A stretch of DNA of 64,000 nucleotides from CAIYUC01 sp963682005 (GTDB taxonomy: Bacteria; Bacteroidota; Bacteroidia; Bacteroidales; FEN-979), in the NCBI GenBank assembly GCA_963682005.1, contig OY820914.1:3410001-3474000 (forward strand), in the 5' to 3' direction. Below the pieces are notes generated by a model. It was given only the letters and a program-made list of their open reading frames with translations. It was not told where the DNA came from and searched no databases. Of the stretch, positions 36,274 to 45,623 are shown piece by piece; within the stretch, counting starts at the first letter, position 1, and each line of letters starts with the position of its first letter. The position numbers were made by a program, and so were the translations under genes.

Positions 36274-37506
36274 TTATCTGAATACCATCTTCAGATAGAA
36301 TAACGGATTCGCCAGTTCTGCCCTGATATCCTGGTTCGTGTACATTTTACTAAGAAAATTCCTGAACTCATCGTTTCGCCTTGCCTTGGAGATTACCAGA
36401 TTGAACAGGTAGGATGATTGTGCCATTTTTTGTATCAGATGACTGGTTTTTTGTTCGTTCTGAAACCTTTTTGCGATGAGTTCATCATATTCCTTAAGCA
36501 TTTCCGGGGACAGATCCATTTTTTGAAAGGCATGACGGATAACCCTGGCGGCAATCTCACCACTGGCCATTGCATTCCCTATCCCTTCTCCTGTAAAGGG
36601 ATCAACCAGGGAGGCAGCATCACCGGTCAGAAGGAAACCATCGCCGGAGACAGCTTTTCGTGACGGACCCAGTGGGAGACCATATCCCTCAATTTTACCT
36701 TTCATCTCTGAATTTCTGAACCTCGTTCTCAATTCGTCATCCCTGTCAATTAAACGGATCAGTTTTTCAGCGAGATTTTCCTTCTTCTCTTTGAATTGAT
36801 CATACAAGATCCCAAGGCCAACGTTGGTTTCATTGTCACTTAAAGGGAATATCCACAGATAGCCGGGAAGGAGTTCCTTAAAAAAATGGAGCTCAATGAA
36901 ATTCTCAGGGTGCAAATCCGAAACACCTTTGAAATAGGTCCGCACCCCGATTGAATAATTTTTATAATCCGCTGTGTTTCCTGCTAAACTGGAACCGATG
37001 ACAGATCTGACGCCATCGGATCCGACCACCATTTTCCCCCTGAGTGTATTGCTTTCCCCCTGCAGGACCACTTCGTCACCCCGGCGTTCAGCAGTCTTAA
37101 CCCTGAAATTTTCAATGACCGAAATTTCGCGATGCTTCTTCACATTTAGCATCAGGAAATGATCGAGGATTTCCCTTTTACAGGTATACCCGGCAGGCAC
37201 TGTCGCGTCTGAAGCCGGCTGCGCAAAAGGAATATCTGCATAGTTCCTGTCAGGACTATAAAATCGGATGCCAAAAGAGGGCATGACGGATGGCAATTCT
37301 ATGAAATCCCGGTAAATATCGCCGGGCAGCCGCTTCATGACATTAATAGCAGAGCCGCTGAGTGCATCCCCGCAGATCTTCCTCCTGGGAAATGTTGATT
37401 TGTCGACAAGGGCAACTTTCAGCCCCGACCCTAGAAGGTTTAGGGCCGTCGTAGCTCCTGCCGGGCCTGCTCCCACAATGATCACATCAAAAACATCCGG
37501 AGGCAT
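36274..37506 (-). CDS. FAD-dependent geranylgeranyl-reductase-family oxidoreductase
   Basis: 410 residues. N-terminal FAD-binding GXGXXG (DVIIVGAGPAGATTALNLLGSG) is followed by DKSTFPRRKICGDALSG, characteristic of the geranylgeranyl reductase/halogenase-like flavoprotein family. A second FAD motif GDAASLVDPFTGEGIGNAMASG lies near residue 280. Members reduce isoprenoid chains or act on other lipids, and the substrate cannot be inferred. The C-terminal ~70 residues are helical and basic. It is divergent from nth across a long heptamer array. Confidence 0.87.
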   Translation of the reverse strand: MPPDVFDVIIVGAGPAGATTALNLLGSGLKVALVDKSTFPRRKICGDALSGSAINVMKRLPGDIYRDFIELPSVMPSFGIRFYSPDRNYADIPFAQPASDATVPAGYTCKREILDHFLMLNVKKHREISVIENFRVKTAERRGDEVVLQGESNTLRGKMVVGSDGVRSVIGSSLAGNTADYKNYSIGVRTYFKGVSDLHPENFIELHFFKELLPGYLWIFPLSDNETNVGLGILYDQFKEKKENLAEKLIRLIDRDDELRTRFRNSEMKGKIEGYGLPLGPSRKAVSGDGFLLTGDAASLVDPFTGEGIGNAMASGEIAARVIRHAFQKMDLSPEMLKEYDELIAKRFQNEQKTSHLIQKMAQSSYLFNLVISKARRNDEFRNFLSKMYTNQDIRAELANPLFYLKMVFR

Positions 37507-37541
37507 CTAGGATCAATTAATAATTAAAAGTGAAAAATTAG

Positions 37542-37660
<119 letters not shown>

Positions 37661-37728
37661 CCGGCAACAAACTTACCCCAAATTATTTTTACTAAAAAAT
37701 TTTGGCCTAATTTTGCGAAAACTGCATT

Positions 37729-38373
37729 ATGAAGAAAACGGAGCGATACAGGGGAGTTATTGACTATTTCCTTGAACACAGACCCAATGCTGAAACAGAA
37801 CTTGTTTACAAAGATCCGTATGAACTGGCTGTTGCGGTCATCCTGTCAGCCCAGTGCACGGATAAAAGGGTAAACATGATCACTCCTGAATTCTTCAAGA
37901 AATTCCCCACCCCGGTCGATTTAGCAAAAGCAAGTACTGAAGCGGTCTTTGAACTGATCAGGAGTTGCAGCTATCCCAACAATAAGGCGAAAAGTCTGGT
38001 AGGCATGGCTAAGACCCTTGTTGAGAATTATAAGGGGGAAATGCCGGACACTGTTCCAGAAATGATGAAGCTTCCGGGGATCGGACGAAAATCTGCCAAT
38101 GTGCTGGCGGCTGTTGTATTCCATAAACCGGCCATGGCCGTTGATACCCACGTTTTCAGGGTTGCCACCAGGATCGGACTGACCACCAACGCAAAAAATC
38201 CTCTTCAGACTGAACTTCAGCTTGTAAAAAACCTCCCGGAAGATCTCATTTCCCTGGCACATCACTGGCTCATCCTCCATGGCAGGTACATATGCACAGC
38301 CCGTAACCCGAAATGCGCAGAATGCGGGATATCTGCCTACTGCCGTTATTTCAGCGCTGCCGGAAAGAAATGA
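37729..38373 (+). CDS. nth: Endonuclease III
   Basis: 214-residue bifunctional DNA glycosylase/AP lyase removing oxidised pyrimidines. The HhH motif LPGIGRKSAN carries catalytic K121, and D139 in AVDTHVFR is the second catalytic residue. The [4Fe-4S] loop has C189, C196, C199 and C205 (CX6CX2CX5C). All key residues are intact and the length is standard. Its upstream region holds the 37542-37660 array. Confidence 0.97.
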   Translation: MKKTERYRGVIDYFLEHRPNAETELVYKDPYELAVAVILSAQCTDKRVNMITPEFFKKFPTPVDLAKASTEAVFELIRSCSYPNNKAKSLVGMAKTLVENYKGEMPDTVPEMMKLPGIGRKSANVLAAVVFHKPAMAVDTHVFRVATRIGLTTNAKNPLQTELQLVKNLPEDLISLAHHWLILHGRYICTARNPKCAECGISAYCRYFSAAGKK

Positions 38374-38474
38374 AAGTTGTTGATAAGTAGCGCCTGATCA
38401 CCACGATCTTCCATGGAAAATTCGTAATTTTGAAGGCTATATGCTTGTTAATCTTATTCCCCGCAAAATTAACT

Positions 38475-38508
38475 CATAATTCATAATTCAAACTCATAAT
38501 TCATAATT
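38475..38508. repeat. CATAATT heptamer array
   Basis: Two CATAATT units (38475-38488), a 6-base variant CAAACT, then two more units (38495-38508), 23 bp before the bcp ATG. Same unit as at the mtaB stop. Confidence 0.75.
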
Positions 38509-38531
38509 AACATATCTTAAAACCCGGAAAC

Positions 38532-38996
38532 ATGTCAGAATTAAAGATTGGAGATCATGCTCCTGATTTTTCAGGAGTTGATCAGGATGGAAAGAACGTT
38601 TCACTGAAAGATTTTCAGGGACACAAACTGATCCTTTATTTTTACCCGAAGGATAATACCCCCGGATGCACCGCAGAGGCCTGTAACCTAAGGGATAACT
38701 ACGATGCATTGCTAAAAAAGGGATACAAAATTATCGGCGTCAGTGCCGACAATGAGGCGTCGCATAAAAATTTTTCTTCAAAATATGTATTACCTTTTCC
38801 ACTCTTAGCCGATAAAGACAAAATGATTATTCATCAGTTCGGAGTCTGGGGACAAAAAAATCTTTACGGAAAAATATCTGAAGGGATACTGAGGACAACA
38901 TTTGTTATATCGGAAAAAGGAATCATCGAAAAAATATTCAGAAAAGTGGATACGGCAAATCATACGGAGCAGATCCTTAAGGAGATGGAAGGGTGA
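38532..38996 (+). CDS. bcp: Thioredoxin-dependent peroxiredoxin (Bcp/PrxQ)
   Basis: 154 residues. The AhpC/TSA fold opens IGDHAPDFSGVDQDGKNVSLKDFQGH. The peroxidatic C46 and resolving C51 are in PGCTAEAC, the classic Bcp/PrxQ spacing. It reduces hydroperoxides with thioredoxin as the electron donor, in the cytoplasm. The stop is followed at once by a 15-unit heptamer array and a GC palindrome before recA. Confidence 0.96.
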   Translation: MSELKIGDHAPDFSGVDQDGKNVSLKDFQGHKLILYFYPKDNTPGCTAEACNLRDNYDALLKKGYKIIGVSADNEASHKNFSSKYVLPFPLLADKDKMIIHQFGVWGQKNLYGKISEGILRTTFVISEKGIIEKIFRKVDTANHTEQILKEMEG

Positions 38997-39000
38997 GGAC

Positions 39001-39129
39001 GGAGGTCAGAGGTCAGAGGTCAGAGGTCAGAGGTCAGAAGTTGGAGGATAGAGGATAGAGGATAGAGGATAGAACTCGTAGCCCGAAGCCCGAAGCCCGA
39101 AGCCTGTCCCCGCTTTCGCGGGGATGACG
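39001..39129. repeat. 15-unit heptamer array plus GC palindrome between bcp and recA
   Basis: Fifteen consecutive in-phase heptamers (39001-39105): GGAGGTC, four AGAGGTC, AGAAGTT, GGAGGAT, three AGAGGAT, AGAACTC, GTAGCCC, two GAAGCCC and GAAGCCT. They start four bases after the bcp stop. One base later begins the palindrome CCCGCTTTCGCGGG with ATGACG tail (39107-39129). recA starts 53 bp further on. Confidence 0.93.
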
Positions 39130-39182
39130 GGAGTTAGAAGCCAATAATACATAACTAAATCGTTAAATTAAAAAATAAAAAA

Positions 39183-40193
39183 ATGAGCAAAGATCTCGAA
39201 GTTAACAAGGAAAAACTAAAGGCGTTACAATTAACGCTGGACAAGATTGAGAAGACGTATGGAAAAGGAACCATCATGAAATTGGGGGATAATGCCATTG
39301 AAAATGTAGATGTCATACATACTGGTTCTATCGCCCTGGATGCTGCACTGGGCATTGGGGGACTTCCCAAAGGCCGGGTCATTGAGATCTATGGACCTGA
39401 ATCTTCAGGGAAAACAACACTGGCGCTTCATGCCATTGCAGAATCACAGAAAGCCGGTGGTATTGCCGCATTCATCGATGCCGAACATGCATTCGATCGC
39501 TTTTATGGGCAGAAACTGGGAGTAGATGTGGAAAACCTCCTTGTTTCGCAGCCGGATAATGGTGAACAGGCCCTCGAGATCACGGAAAACCTGATCCGCT
39601 CCGGTGCGATTGATATTATTGTCATTGACTCTGTTGCGGCCCTCACACCGAAAAGCGAGATCGATGGAGAGATGGGGGATTCAAAGATGGGGTTGCAGGC
39701 AAGGCTCATGTCACAGGCGCTGCGCAAGCTGACTTCGACGATAAGCAAAACGGCGACCTGCTGCATCTTCATCAACCAGCTTCGCGAAAAGATCGGGATC
39801 ATGTTCGGGAATCCGGAAACAACCACTGGCGGAAATGCACTGAAATTCTATGCTTCTGTTCGTCTCGACATCAGGAAGGTTAACCAGATCAAAGAGGGAG
39901 AGGACGTGATCGGGAACCGGGTAAAGGTGAAAGTTGTCAAGAATAAACTTGCACCTCCGTTCAGGAAGGCAGAATTTGATATCATATACGGCGAAGGTAT
40001 TTCCCGCGTATTTGAGATCATCGACATGGCGACCGAATTGAATGTGATCAAAAAGAGCGGATCATGGTTCAGCTATGGAGATACCAAGCTTGGCCAGGGG
40101 AGAGATGCCGTGAAGAAGCTTCTCCAGGATAATCCGGAACTTGCTGATGAACTTGAAACGAAAATCAAAGAAGCGCTTTTAAATGGTAAATAA
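39183..40193 (+). CDS. recA: Recombinase RecA
   Basis: 336 residues. Walker A GPESSGKTTL at 71-80, Walker B IIVIDSVAAL, the L1/L2 DNA-binding loops (DSKMGLQARLMSQALRKLTS and QLREKIGIMFGNPETTTGGNALKF) and a C-terminal domain with WFSYGDTKLGQGRD. It catalyses strand exchange and, as a filament, stimulates autocleavage of LexA-like repressors. The XRE-S24 repressor at 49408 is a candidate client. No copy of the TGATTA-N5-TAATCA motif was seen upstream. The stop overlaps the next gene start by 11 bases. Confidence 0.98.
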   Translation: MSKDLEVNKEKLKALQLTLDKIEKTYGKGTIMKLGDNAIENVDVIHTGSIALDAALGIGGLPKGRVIEIYGPESSGKTTLALHAIAESQKAGGIAAFIDAEHAFDRFYGQKLGVDVENLLVSQPDNGEQALEITENLIRSGAIDIIVIDSVAALTPKSEIDGEMGDSKMGLQARLMSQALRKLTSTISKTATCCIFINQLREKIGIMFGNPETTTGGNALKFYASVRLDIRKVNQIKEGEDVIGNRVKVKVVKNKLAPPFRKAEFDIIYGEGISRVFEIIDMATELNVIKKSGSWFSYGDTKLGQGRDAVKKLLQDNPELADELETKIKEALLNGK

Positions 40194-41223
40194 ATCCGGA
40201 CGTTGCATTGCAACTGTCATCATTCTCCTGTCAGTTCTTCTAACCTCATGCGGGGAAAAGAAAAAGAATACCGCAAACACTGTTCCTCCTGCAGATTCAC
40301 TGAAAAGTGCAATTCTTGGCCTTGATAAGCAGATTTCGGGCGATGTTTCAAATGCTGACCTGTATCATTCGCGGGCCAGGCTTTACCTTCTTGACCATCA
40401 GTTTGACCCTGCATTGAGGGATATTAACAAGGCCATCTCGCTTTCTCCTAAAACGCCTTCATTTTATATTACGCTGTCAGATATTTTTCTCTTGATGGGA
40501 AGGCCTGACAATTGCAGGGATGCATTGTTAAAAGCAGTGGAACTCGATCCGGGAAATAATGAAGCCATTCTTAAACTCGCCAAGCTAAACCTGATCATCA
40601 AGGATTATAAAATGACCTTCGAATACGTGCGGAAGGCCCTGGATATTGATAAGACAAATCCGAGGGCTTATTTTATCAGGGCCATTGCACTTCTTGAATC
40701 GCATGATACTGTTCGTGCCGTTGCCGATCTGCAAACCGCGGTCGACCAGGATCAGGGCTATTATGATGCGTACATTCAACTGGGAAAAGTATTTTCCCTC
40801 AGGAATAATATCCTGGCGGTTGATTATTTAAAAAACGCATTAAGACTTAAACCTGAAAGCAAAGAAGCGTTATACATGCTTGGCATGTTCTACCAGGAGA
40901 ATGAACAATACGAAAAGGCAACCGATACTTATATGCAACTGGAGAAAGCCGACTCGGCGTTCAAAGAGGCACCGTATAACATCGGTTACATCAACCTTGT
41001 TTACCTGAAAGATTTTTCCAAAGCTGTTACATGGTTTTCAAAAGCCCTGGGCTGCGATCCGGGCTATATTGAAGCGTATTATAACCGTGGTCTGGCCTAC
41101 GAATATATGGGTGAGTTCGAAAAGTCCTACAAAGATTACAAAAGAACCCTTGAATTGCATGTAAACTATCAGAAAGCCATTGACGGTCTCAACCGGCTCG
41201 ACAAAAAAATGGGACGGAAGTGA
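40183..41223 (+). CDS. TPR-repeat lipoprotein
   Basis: 346 residues. The lipoprotein signal ATVIILLSVLLTSC places the lipidated cysteine near residue 24, so it is a membrane-anchored protein. About seven TPR units follow (for example FDPALRDINKAISLSPKTPSFYITLSDIFLLMGRPDNCRDALLKAVELDPG and YIEAYYNRGLAYEYMGEFEKSYKDYKRTLEL). Its ATG lies inside the end of recA (11-base overlap), so translation is probably coupled. The function link to RecA is not obvious; the overlap is an arrangement seen for many unrelated gene pairs. Confidence 0.88.
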   Translation: MVNKSGRCIATVIILLSVLLTSCGEKKKNTANTVPPADSLKSAILGLDKQISGDVSNADLYHSRARLYLLDHQFDPALRDINKAISLSPKTPSFYITLSDIFLLMGRPDNCRDALLKAVELDPGNNEAILKLAKLNLIIKDYKMTFEYVRKALDIDKTNPRAYFIRAIALLESHDTVRAVADLQTAVDQDQGYYDAYIQLGKVFSLRNNILAVDYLKNALRLKPESKEALYMLGMFYQENEQYEKATDTYMQLEKADSAFKEAPYNIGYINLVYLKDFSKAVTWFSKALGCDPGYIEAYYNRGLAYEYMGEFEKSYKDYKRTLELHVNYQKAIDGLNRLDKKMGRK

Positions 41224-41226
41224 TGA

Positions 41227-41793
41227 TCAGATCGAATCAAGAATGTCGTTAAATTCACCCTTTTCTCCTTCCCTGAACAGGATGTAGTGTATGTCAGAGT
41301 GAACATTGACAAGCCGGTATCCGAATCGGGTCTCGAAGAGAAATTTACAATCCCTTACCGCATTTTCCTTTGCTGACTTTAACGGCTTCTGGTACAGGAG
41401 AAGGAAATCTTTCAGATCCTGGTAAATGTCGGTCAGGTTCTCCGAAAGACTTGCTCTCACTGCATCCTGATGTGACTTTTCATGATGATCAATGAAATAG
41501 TAAAGATCCACTTCTCCGAGTTTCAGGTGAAGGTTGTTGAAGAGTTCCTCCCATTGCTCTTCCGTTACAAAATGCTCAGCAGCATCTTCATCATCTGTTT
41601 CAATTTTAGGCAATAAAGCCGCTTTTATATAGAGCAACGGGCAGATCTTCTGCAGATAATCCAGCACGTCCTCTTTCGTTTTATCATTAACGTTTTCGAG
41701 AAACAGACAATATTCATTTGCCACTGTGAGCATTTCAATGACTTTTTTCGAATACACAGGATCAACCTGCATTTGACTATTTTTTCCTTCCAT
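41227..41793 (-). CDS. DUF5063 protein
   Basis: 188 residues from the ATG at 41793 (MEGKNSQMQVDPVYSKKVIEM); a longer frame adding 28 residues overlaps the upstream gene and is unlikely. Motifs PVYSKKVIEMLTVANEYCLFLE, DYLQKICPLLYIKAALLP and YFIDHHEKSHQDAVRASLSENLTDIYQDLKDFL match the all-helical DUF5063 family found mainly in Bacteroidota. There is no signal peptide. Function unknown. It begins one base from the stop of the barrel protein. Confidence 0.75.
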   Translation of the reverse strand: MEGKNSQMQVDPVYSKKVIEMLTVANEYCLFLENVNDKTKEDVLDYLQKICPLLYIKAALLPKIETDDEDAAEHFVTEEQWEELFNNLHLKLGEVDLYYFIDHHEKSHQDAVRASLSENLTDIYQDLKDFLLLYQKPLKSAKENAVRDCKFLFETRFGYRLVNVHSDIHYILFREGEKGEFNDILDSI

Positions 41794-41794
41794 A

Positions 41795-43819
41795 TCAATT
41801 GGTTTGTAAGCTTTCCGAATGAGGCGATGAAACATTGAAATCCTGCAGCTGAATGCCTGTATTGACATCAACTCCATAATAAAACCAGGGGCTTCCCTCC
41901 GGACTGACAGGATAAAAATAAAGTGAAAGAATAAGTGCCGGAAATATCAGGTTGTCATTCTTTATCATGATCCCTGTACGGATTCCTGAATAAAACCTGC
42001 TTTTGAACAGATTGTTGTTCGAAGATGAAACAAGACCGCCCTGCAATTGTGTCATCAAGGCAAATTTAAAGCCATAAAAATACCATGGAGTGAACATAAC
42101 GGTTGTGAAGTGTCCTGTAACCGACTCGATTCCCTGCAATGATTTTATGTCATTGGTCTTCGGGTAATGCAGGTTGGTATTTATATCGGAATAATCGAGG
42201 TTGTTAAGCTTGAAGTTAAACCCCCTGTTATAATCGAGTGTGAGGTATGAACGGAATTTGTACTTTCTGTCAGGTGTGTAGTATAGGTATGACATATAAC
42301 TCCCGTGTAGCTTTAAGACTCCATCTTCAATTCCATGATGATAGAAATACCCTCCCACTTTGATCTCACCTGAAAGATACCCGAAATTCCTGATAAAATC
42401 ACCGGCTCCTGCGCTAAAACCAGCGTAAAGCCTGTTATAGAAATCCGTAAATTCCGGACCGGTGGTCAGCTGTAAGATATGGCCGTATGGAATATTCTCC
42501 GTTTTCCCCAGTTCCTGAACGTAATCAGTCAGGTAATAATTGTTTTTTGATAGTGCAAGACTTCCAAAATATTGAATTACGTTGTAGTACCTTCGGTTTG
42601 AATCAAGGGATATGAATGGCCTGGAGTCATAATGCCTTGTATTGCAACCTGCAGAAAGAACAATTCTGGACGGTTCGCCTGGTTTTTTTAACAGGAATGC
42701 CCTTCCAAGCCATAAATTGGCTACCTGTAAATATGAGGTAATTGGTTTGACCCCAATTGGATCATAAACATCCTTTTTATATTCGAAGAGGCTATTGCCG
42801 GCCCATTTGGTTGTATTAGCGACAAATTTCCTATCGAATGAAATGCCAAAGGTATGGGAACCATTATAATCTTCCTGGAATTTCACCATGCCATCAATGA
42901 ATGAGCCTCCGATATTGACCACCATATAAGATCCTTCATTGTAAAACAGGAATGGTGAGGTATTGTCCTGGATGGACAAGACATTTGAAAAACGATCCCC
43001 GAGCCCGAGGAAGTTACCATCATACAACCTGCAGGCAAGGCTGTTAGGCGTTGCTTTTATGAGGCCAATCCCCAGAGACCATACATCTTCCGTGATGACA
43101 GTGATGTCGACCGAATCCTCTGCACTTGGAACGGGAGTGCAAACAAGTCTGACGTCATTGATAGCAGGAAGTTGACGGAGGATCCTTTCGTTGTCAGCCA
43201 GAACTGTCGGATCAACCCTGTCGCCTTGCCTGAACAATAGATTCTTTCTGATCACAAACCTCTTTGTTCTGAGATGAATATTGTTGAGGGTTTTGCCAAG
43301 TGCGGTTTTTGCATCTGTGATCGTATCATAAAGTGAAGCACCGAAAGGATCGAGGGTGGTGACATTGATTTTCCTGATGATCTTTCCCTGGTATTGAACA
43401 TAAGGCAATTCACTTCTTATATTCTGAATGGCATCAATAACCGCAGGATACCTGGGTTTTGTAAATGCCAACGGATAGAGGAGCCTGGTAATTCTGTGCC
43501 TGCTGAATTTTCTGTAAACGGAATCATAAAAGTCTTCGGCCTGTTTCATCTGTTTTATTTCATCTTTTGTTATGGACAGGCTTCTAACCAACATGAAAGT
43601 ATCCCTGGGGACAATGATAAACGTTGACGTTGAAAGAATGATAATTCCTTTTGGGATATAAATCGTATCAGCCCTCAGTGAATCACCGGGTATCCCTGAA
43701 GTTTTGTGTGACTGAGCCTGGGTAAGAAGAGGGGCAATCAGCAGAATAACATAAAGGATTCTCTTTTTGTGTTTGGTAAAAACATTTTCAAATGCGATGT
43801 TCCGGAAACAGTTGATCAT
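41795..43819 (-). CDS. Outer-membrane protein with POTRA-like domain and beta-barrel (Omp85-like)
   Basis: 674 residues. Signal peptide in KKRILYVILLIAPLLTQAQ (about residues 18-36). Residues ~120-235 form POTRA-like segments (GKIIRKINVTTLDPFG, TKRFVIRKNLLFRQGDRVDPTVLADNERILRQLPAINDVRLVCTP). The remainder is a long run of amphipathic strands with aromatic girdles ending IQLQDFNVSSPH, consistent with an outer-membrane barrel. It resembles Omp85/TamA relatives but no BamA-type C-terminal signature is certain. It abuts the phosphomutase stop with no gap, suggesting an operon. Confidence 0.75.
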   Translation of the reverse strand: MINCFRNIAFENVFTKHKKRILYVILLIAPLLTQAQSHKTSGIPGDSLRADTIYIPKGIIILSTSTFIIVPRDTFMLVRSLSITKDEIKQMKQAEDFYDSVYRKFSRHRITRLLYPLAFTKPRYPAVIDAIQNIRSELPYVQYQGKIIRKINVTTLDPFGASLYDTITDAKTALGKTLNNIHLRTKRFVIRKNLLFRQGDRVDPTVLADNERILRQLPAINDVRLVCTPVPSAEDSVDITVITEDVWSLGIGLIKATPNSLACRLYDGNFLGLGDRFSNVLSIQDNTSPFLFYNEGSYMVVNIGGSFIDGMVKFQEDYNGSHTFGISFDRKFVANTTKWAGNSLFEYKKDVYDPIGVKPITSYLQVANLWLGRAFLLKKPGEPSRIVLSAGCNTRHYDSRPFISLDSNRRYYNVIQYFGSLALSKNNYYLTDYVQELGKTENIPYGHILQLTTGPEFTDFYNRLYAGFSAGAGDFIRNFGYLSGEIKVGGYFYHHGIEDGVLKLHGSYMSYLYYTPDRKYKFRSYLTLDYNRGFNFKLNNLDYSDINTNLHYPKTNDIKSLQGIESVTGHFTTVMFTPWYFYGFKFALMTQLQGGLVSSSNNNLFKSRFYSGIRTGIMIKNDNLIFPALILSLYFYPVSPEGSPWFYYGVDVNTGIQLQDFNVSSPHSESLQTN

Positions 43820-45562
43820 TTATTGAAGATGCATGGAAGCAATAATGTTCTGGATTTTGTTGCTCAGCTTATTTTCAATCTCATCATACTTGTTCTTTTC
43901 TGCAAGGGTTTCCCTGACACTGAAATAGTACTTTATCTTTGGTTCCGTTCCTGATGGTCTTACACTGATTTTACTCCCATCCTCGAGGATAAACTGCAAT
44001 ACATCAGATACCGGGAGGCTGATCGGTCTTTTTTCTCCTGAAACAAGATCAATCTCCACCTGTTCCAGATAATCCTTTAGACGTATCACCCTGGAATTGT
44101 TTATACGCTCGAATGGCTTCTTACGATAGTCAACCATCAGCTGTTTAATTTCTTCAGCACCCGATTTGCCCTTTTTTGTGACTGAAATAAGATGTTCCTT
44201 GTAAAACGAAATTTCCGTATATATATTGATTAACAAGTCAAATAATGATAACCCGCGGTCGACCATATATGCCGCGGCTTCAGCAATCAGGGCGCATGCG
44301 CTCACCGCATCTTTGTCCCTGACAAAATCGCTGATGAGGTAACCATAGCTTTCTTCACCTCCGACGATATATTTTTTCTTACCTTCATTTTGACGAATTA
44401 CATCAGCAATGAATTTAAAACCTGTCAGGCATTCAAAGACGTCAATGTTAAACAATCTGGCAATGTCTTTCAGCAGGTCGGATGTTACAATTGTTGTAAC
44501 AATGAATTCGTTCCCAGTCAGCCGTTTCTGTTCTTTCCATTGATTCAGGATGTAATAGAAGAGAATTTCGGCGGTTTGATTTCCATTGAGCAATACAAAA
44601 TTGCCATGATGGTTCTTCAATGCAATCCCGACACGGTCTGCGTCAGGATCTGTGGCCATAATAAGGTCCGCATCAATCTCTGCTGCTTTCTGCAGCGCCA
44701 TGTCAAGCGCGTCATGCTCTTCCGGATTGGGAGACCTCAGGGTTGGGAAATTCCCATCCGGAACCGCCTGTTCTTTTACAATGGTTACATTGGTAAAGCC
44801 ATATCTGGAAAGGATTTCCGGTACAAGGATCCTTCCCGTTCCATGAAGAGGTGTATATACGATCTTCAGATCCTTTTGCCGCTTATTTACATCCGGTGAA
44901 AGAGTCAGGGCGGCGACCTTTGCGAGGTAGATCTGGTCGATCCCGTCTCCGATAACATTAATATTCTCCCGGATTCCGGTCCATTTAACATCATCGATGC
45001 TGGTGATCATTTTTACTTCATTGATCACATTCACATCATGCGGTGAGATCATTTGTGCACCATCATCCCAATATGCTTTATATCCGTTGTATTCTTTCGG
45101 ATTGTGCGAAGCCGTGATCATGACACCACTCTGGCATCCGAGGTGACGTATGGCAAAGGATAATTCCGGAGTCGGTCGTATGTCGTCAAATATGAAAACC
45201 TGGAATCCATTTGCAGAAAGCACTTCAGCACATACATGTGCGAAAAATCTGCTGTTGTTCCTGCTGTCATAGGATAATGCCATTTTTATCGGATGAATTT
45301 CCGGGAACATTTTTTTAAGGTAATTGGCCAGTCCTTGTGTTGCCATTCCCACGGTATACTTATTCATCCGGTTTGTACCGACACCCATGATTCCCCTAAG
45401 GCCACCCGTACCAAATTCGAGATCCCTGTAAAAAGCATCTGTAAGTTCAACCGGGTTGTTCTGAATCAGGTCTTTCACCTTTTCTTTCGTTTCCTTATCA
45501 AATGAGCCTTTTAACCAGTTCTCAGCCCTTTCAAGTATAAGTTTATCTGTTGTTGCGTTCAT
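43820..45562 (-). CDS. Phosphoglucomutase/phosphomannomutase (phospho-sugar mutase)
   Basis: 580-residue phosphohexomutase of the PGM2-like group. Motifs: FGTGGLRGIMG near residue 50, phosphoserine S152 in TASHNPKEYNGYKAYWDDGAQ, metal loop TDPDADRVGIA, sugar loop GGEESYGY, and phosphate loop RPSGTEPKIKYYFSV. It interconverts hexose-1- and -6-phosphates. It is longer than and distinct from glmM in this window. It ends exactly where the barrel gene begins. Confidence 0.93.
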   Translation of the reverse strand: MNATTDKLILERAENWLKGSFDKETKEKVKDLIQNNPVELTDAFYRDLEFGTGGLRGIMGVGTNRMNKYTVGMATQGLANYLKKMFPEIHPIKMALSYDSRNNSRFFAHVCAEVLSANGFQVFIFDDIRPTPELSFAIRHLGCQSGVMITASHNPKEYNGYKAYWDDGAQMISPHDVNVINEVKMITSIDDVKWTGIRENINVIGDGIDQIYLAKVAALTLSPDVNKRQKDLKIVYTPLHGTGRILVPEILSRYGFTNVTIVKEQAVPDGNFPTLRSPNPEEHDALDMALQKAAEIDADLIMATDPDADRVGIALKNHHGNFVLLNGNQTAEILFYYILNQWKEQKRLTGNEFIVTTIVTSDLLKDIARLFNIDVFECLTGFKFIADVIRQNEGKKKYIVGGEESYGYLISDFVRDKDAVSACALIAEAAAYMVDRGLSLFDLLINIYTEISFYKEHLISVTKKGKSGAEEIKQLMVDYRKKPFERINNSRVIRLKDYLEQVEIDLVSGEKRPISLPVSDVLQFILEDGSKISVRPSGTEPKIKYYFSVRETLAEKNKYDEIENKLSNKIQNIIASMHLQ

Positions 45563-45623
45563 ATTAATTTGCCTTTATATTTTAGATTTAACCAGATTTA
45601 TAATGTGCAACAAATGATCTGTT

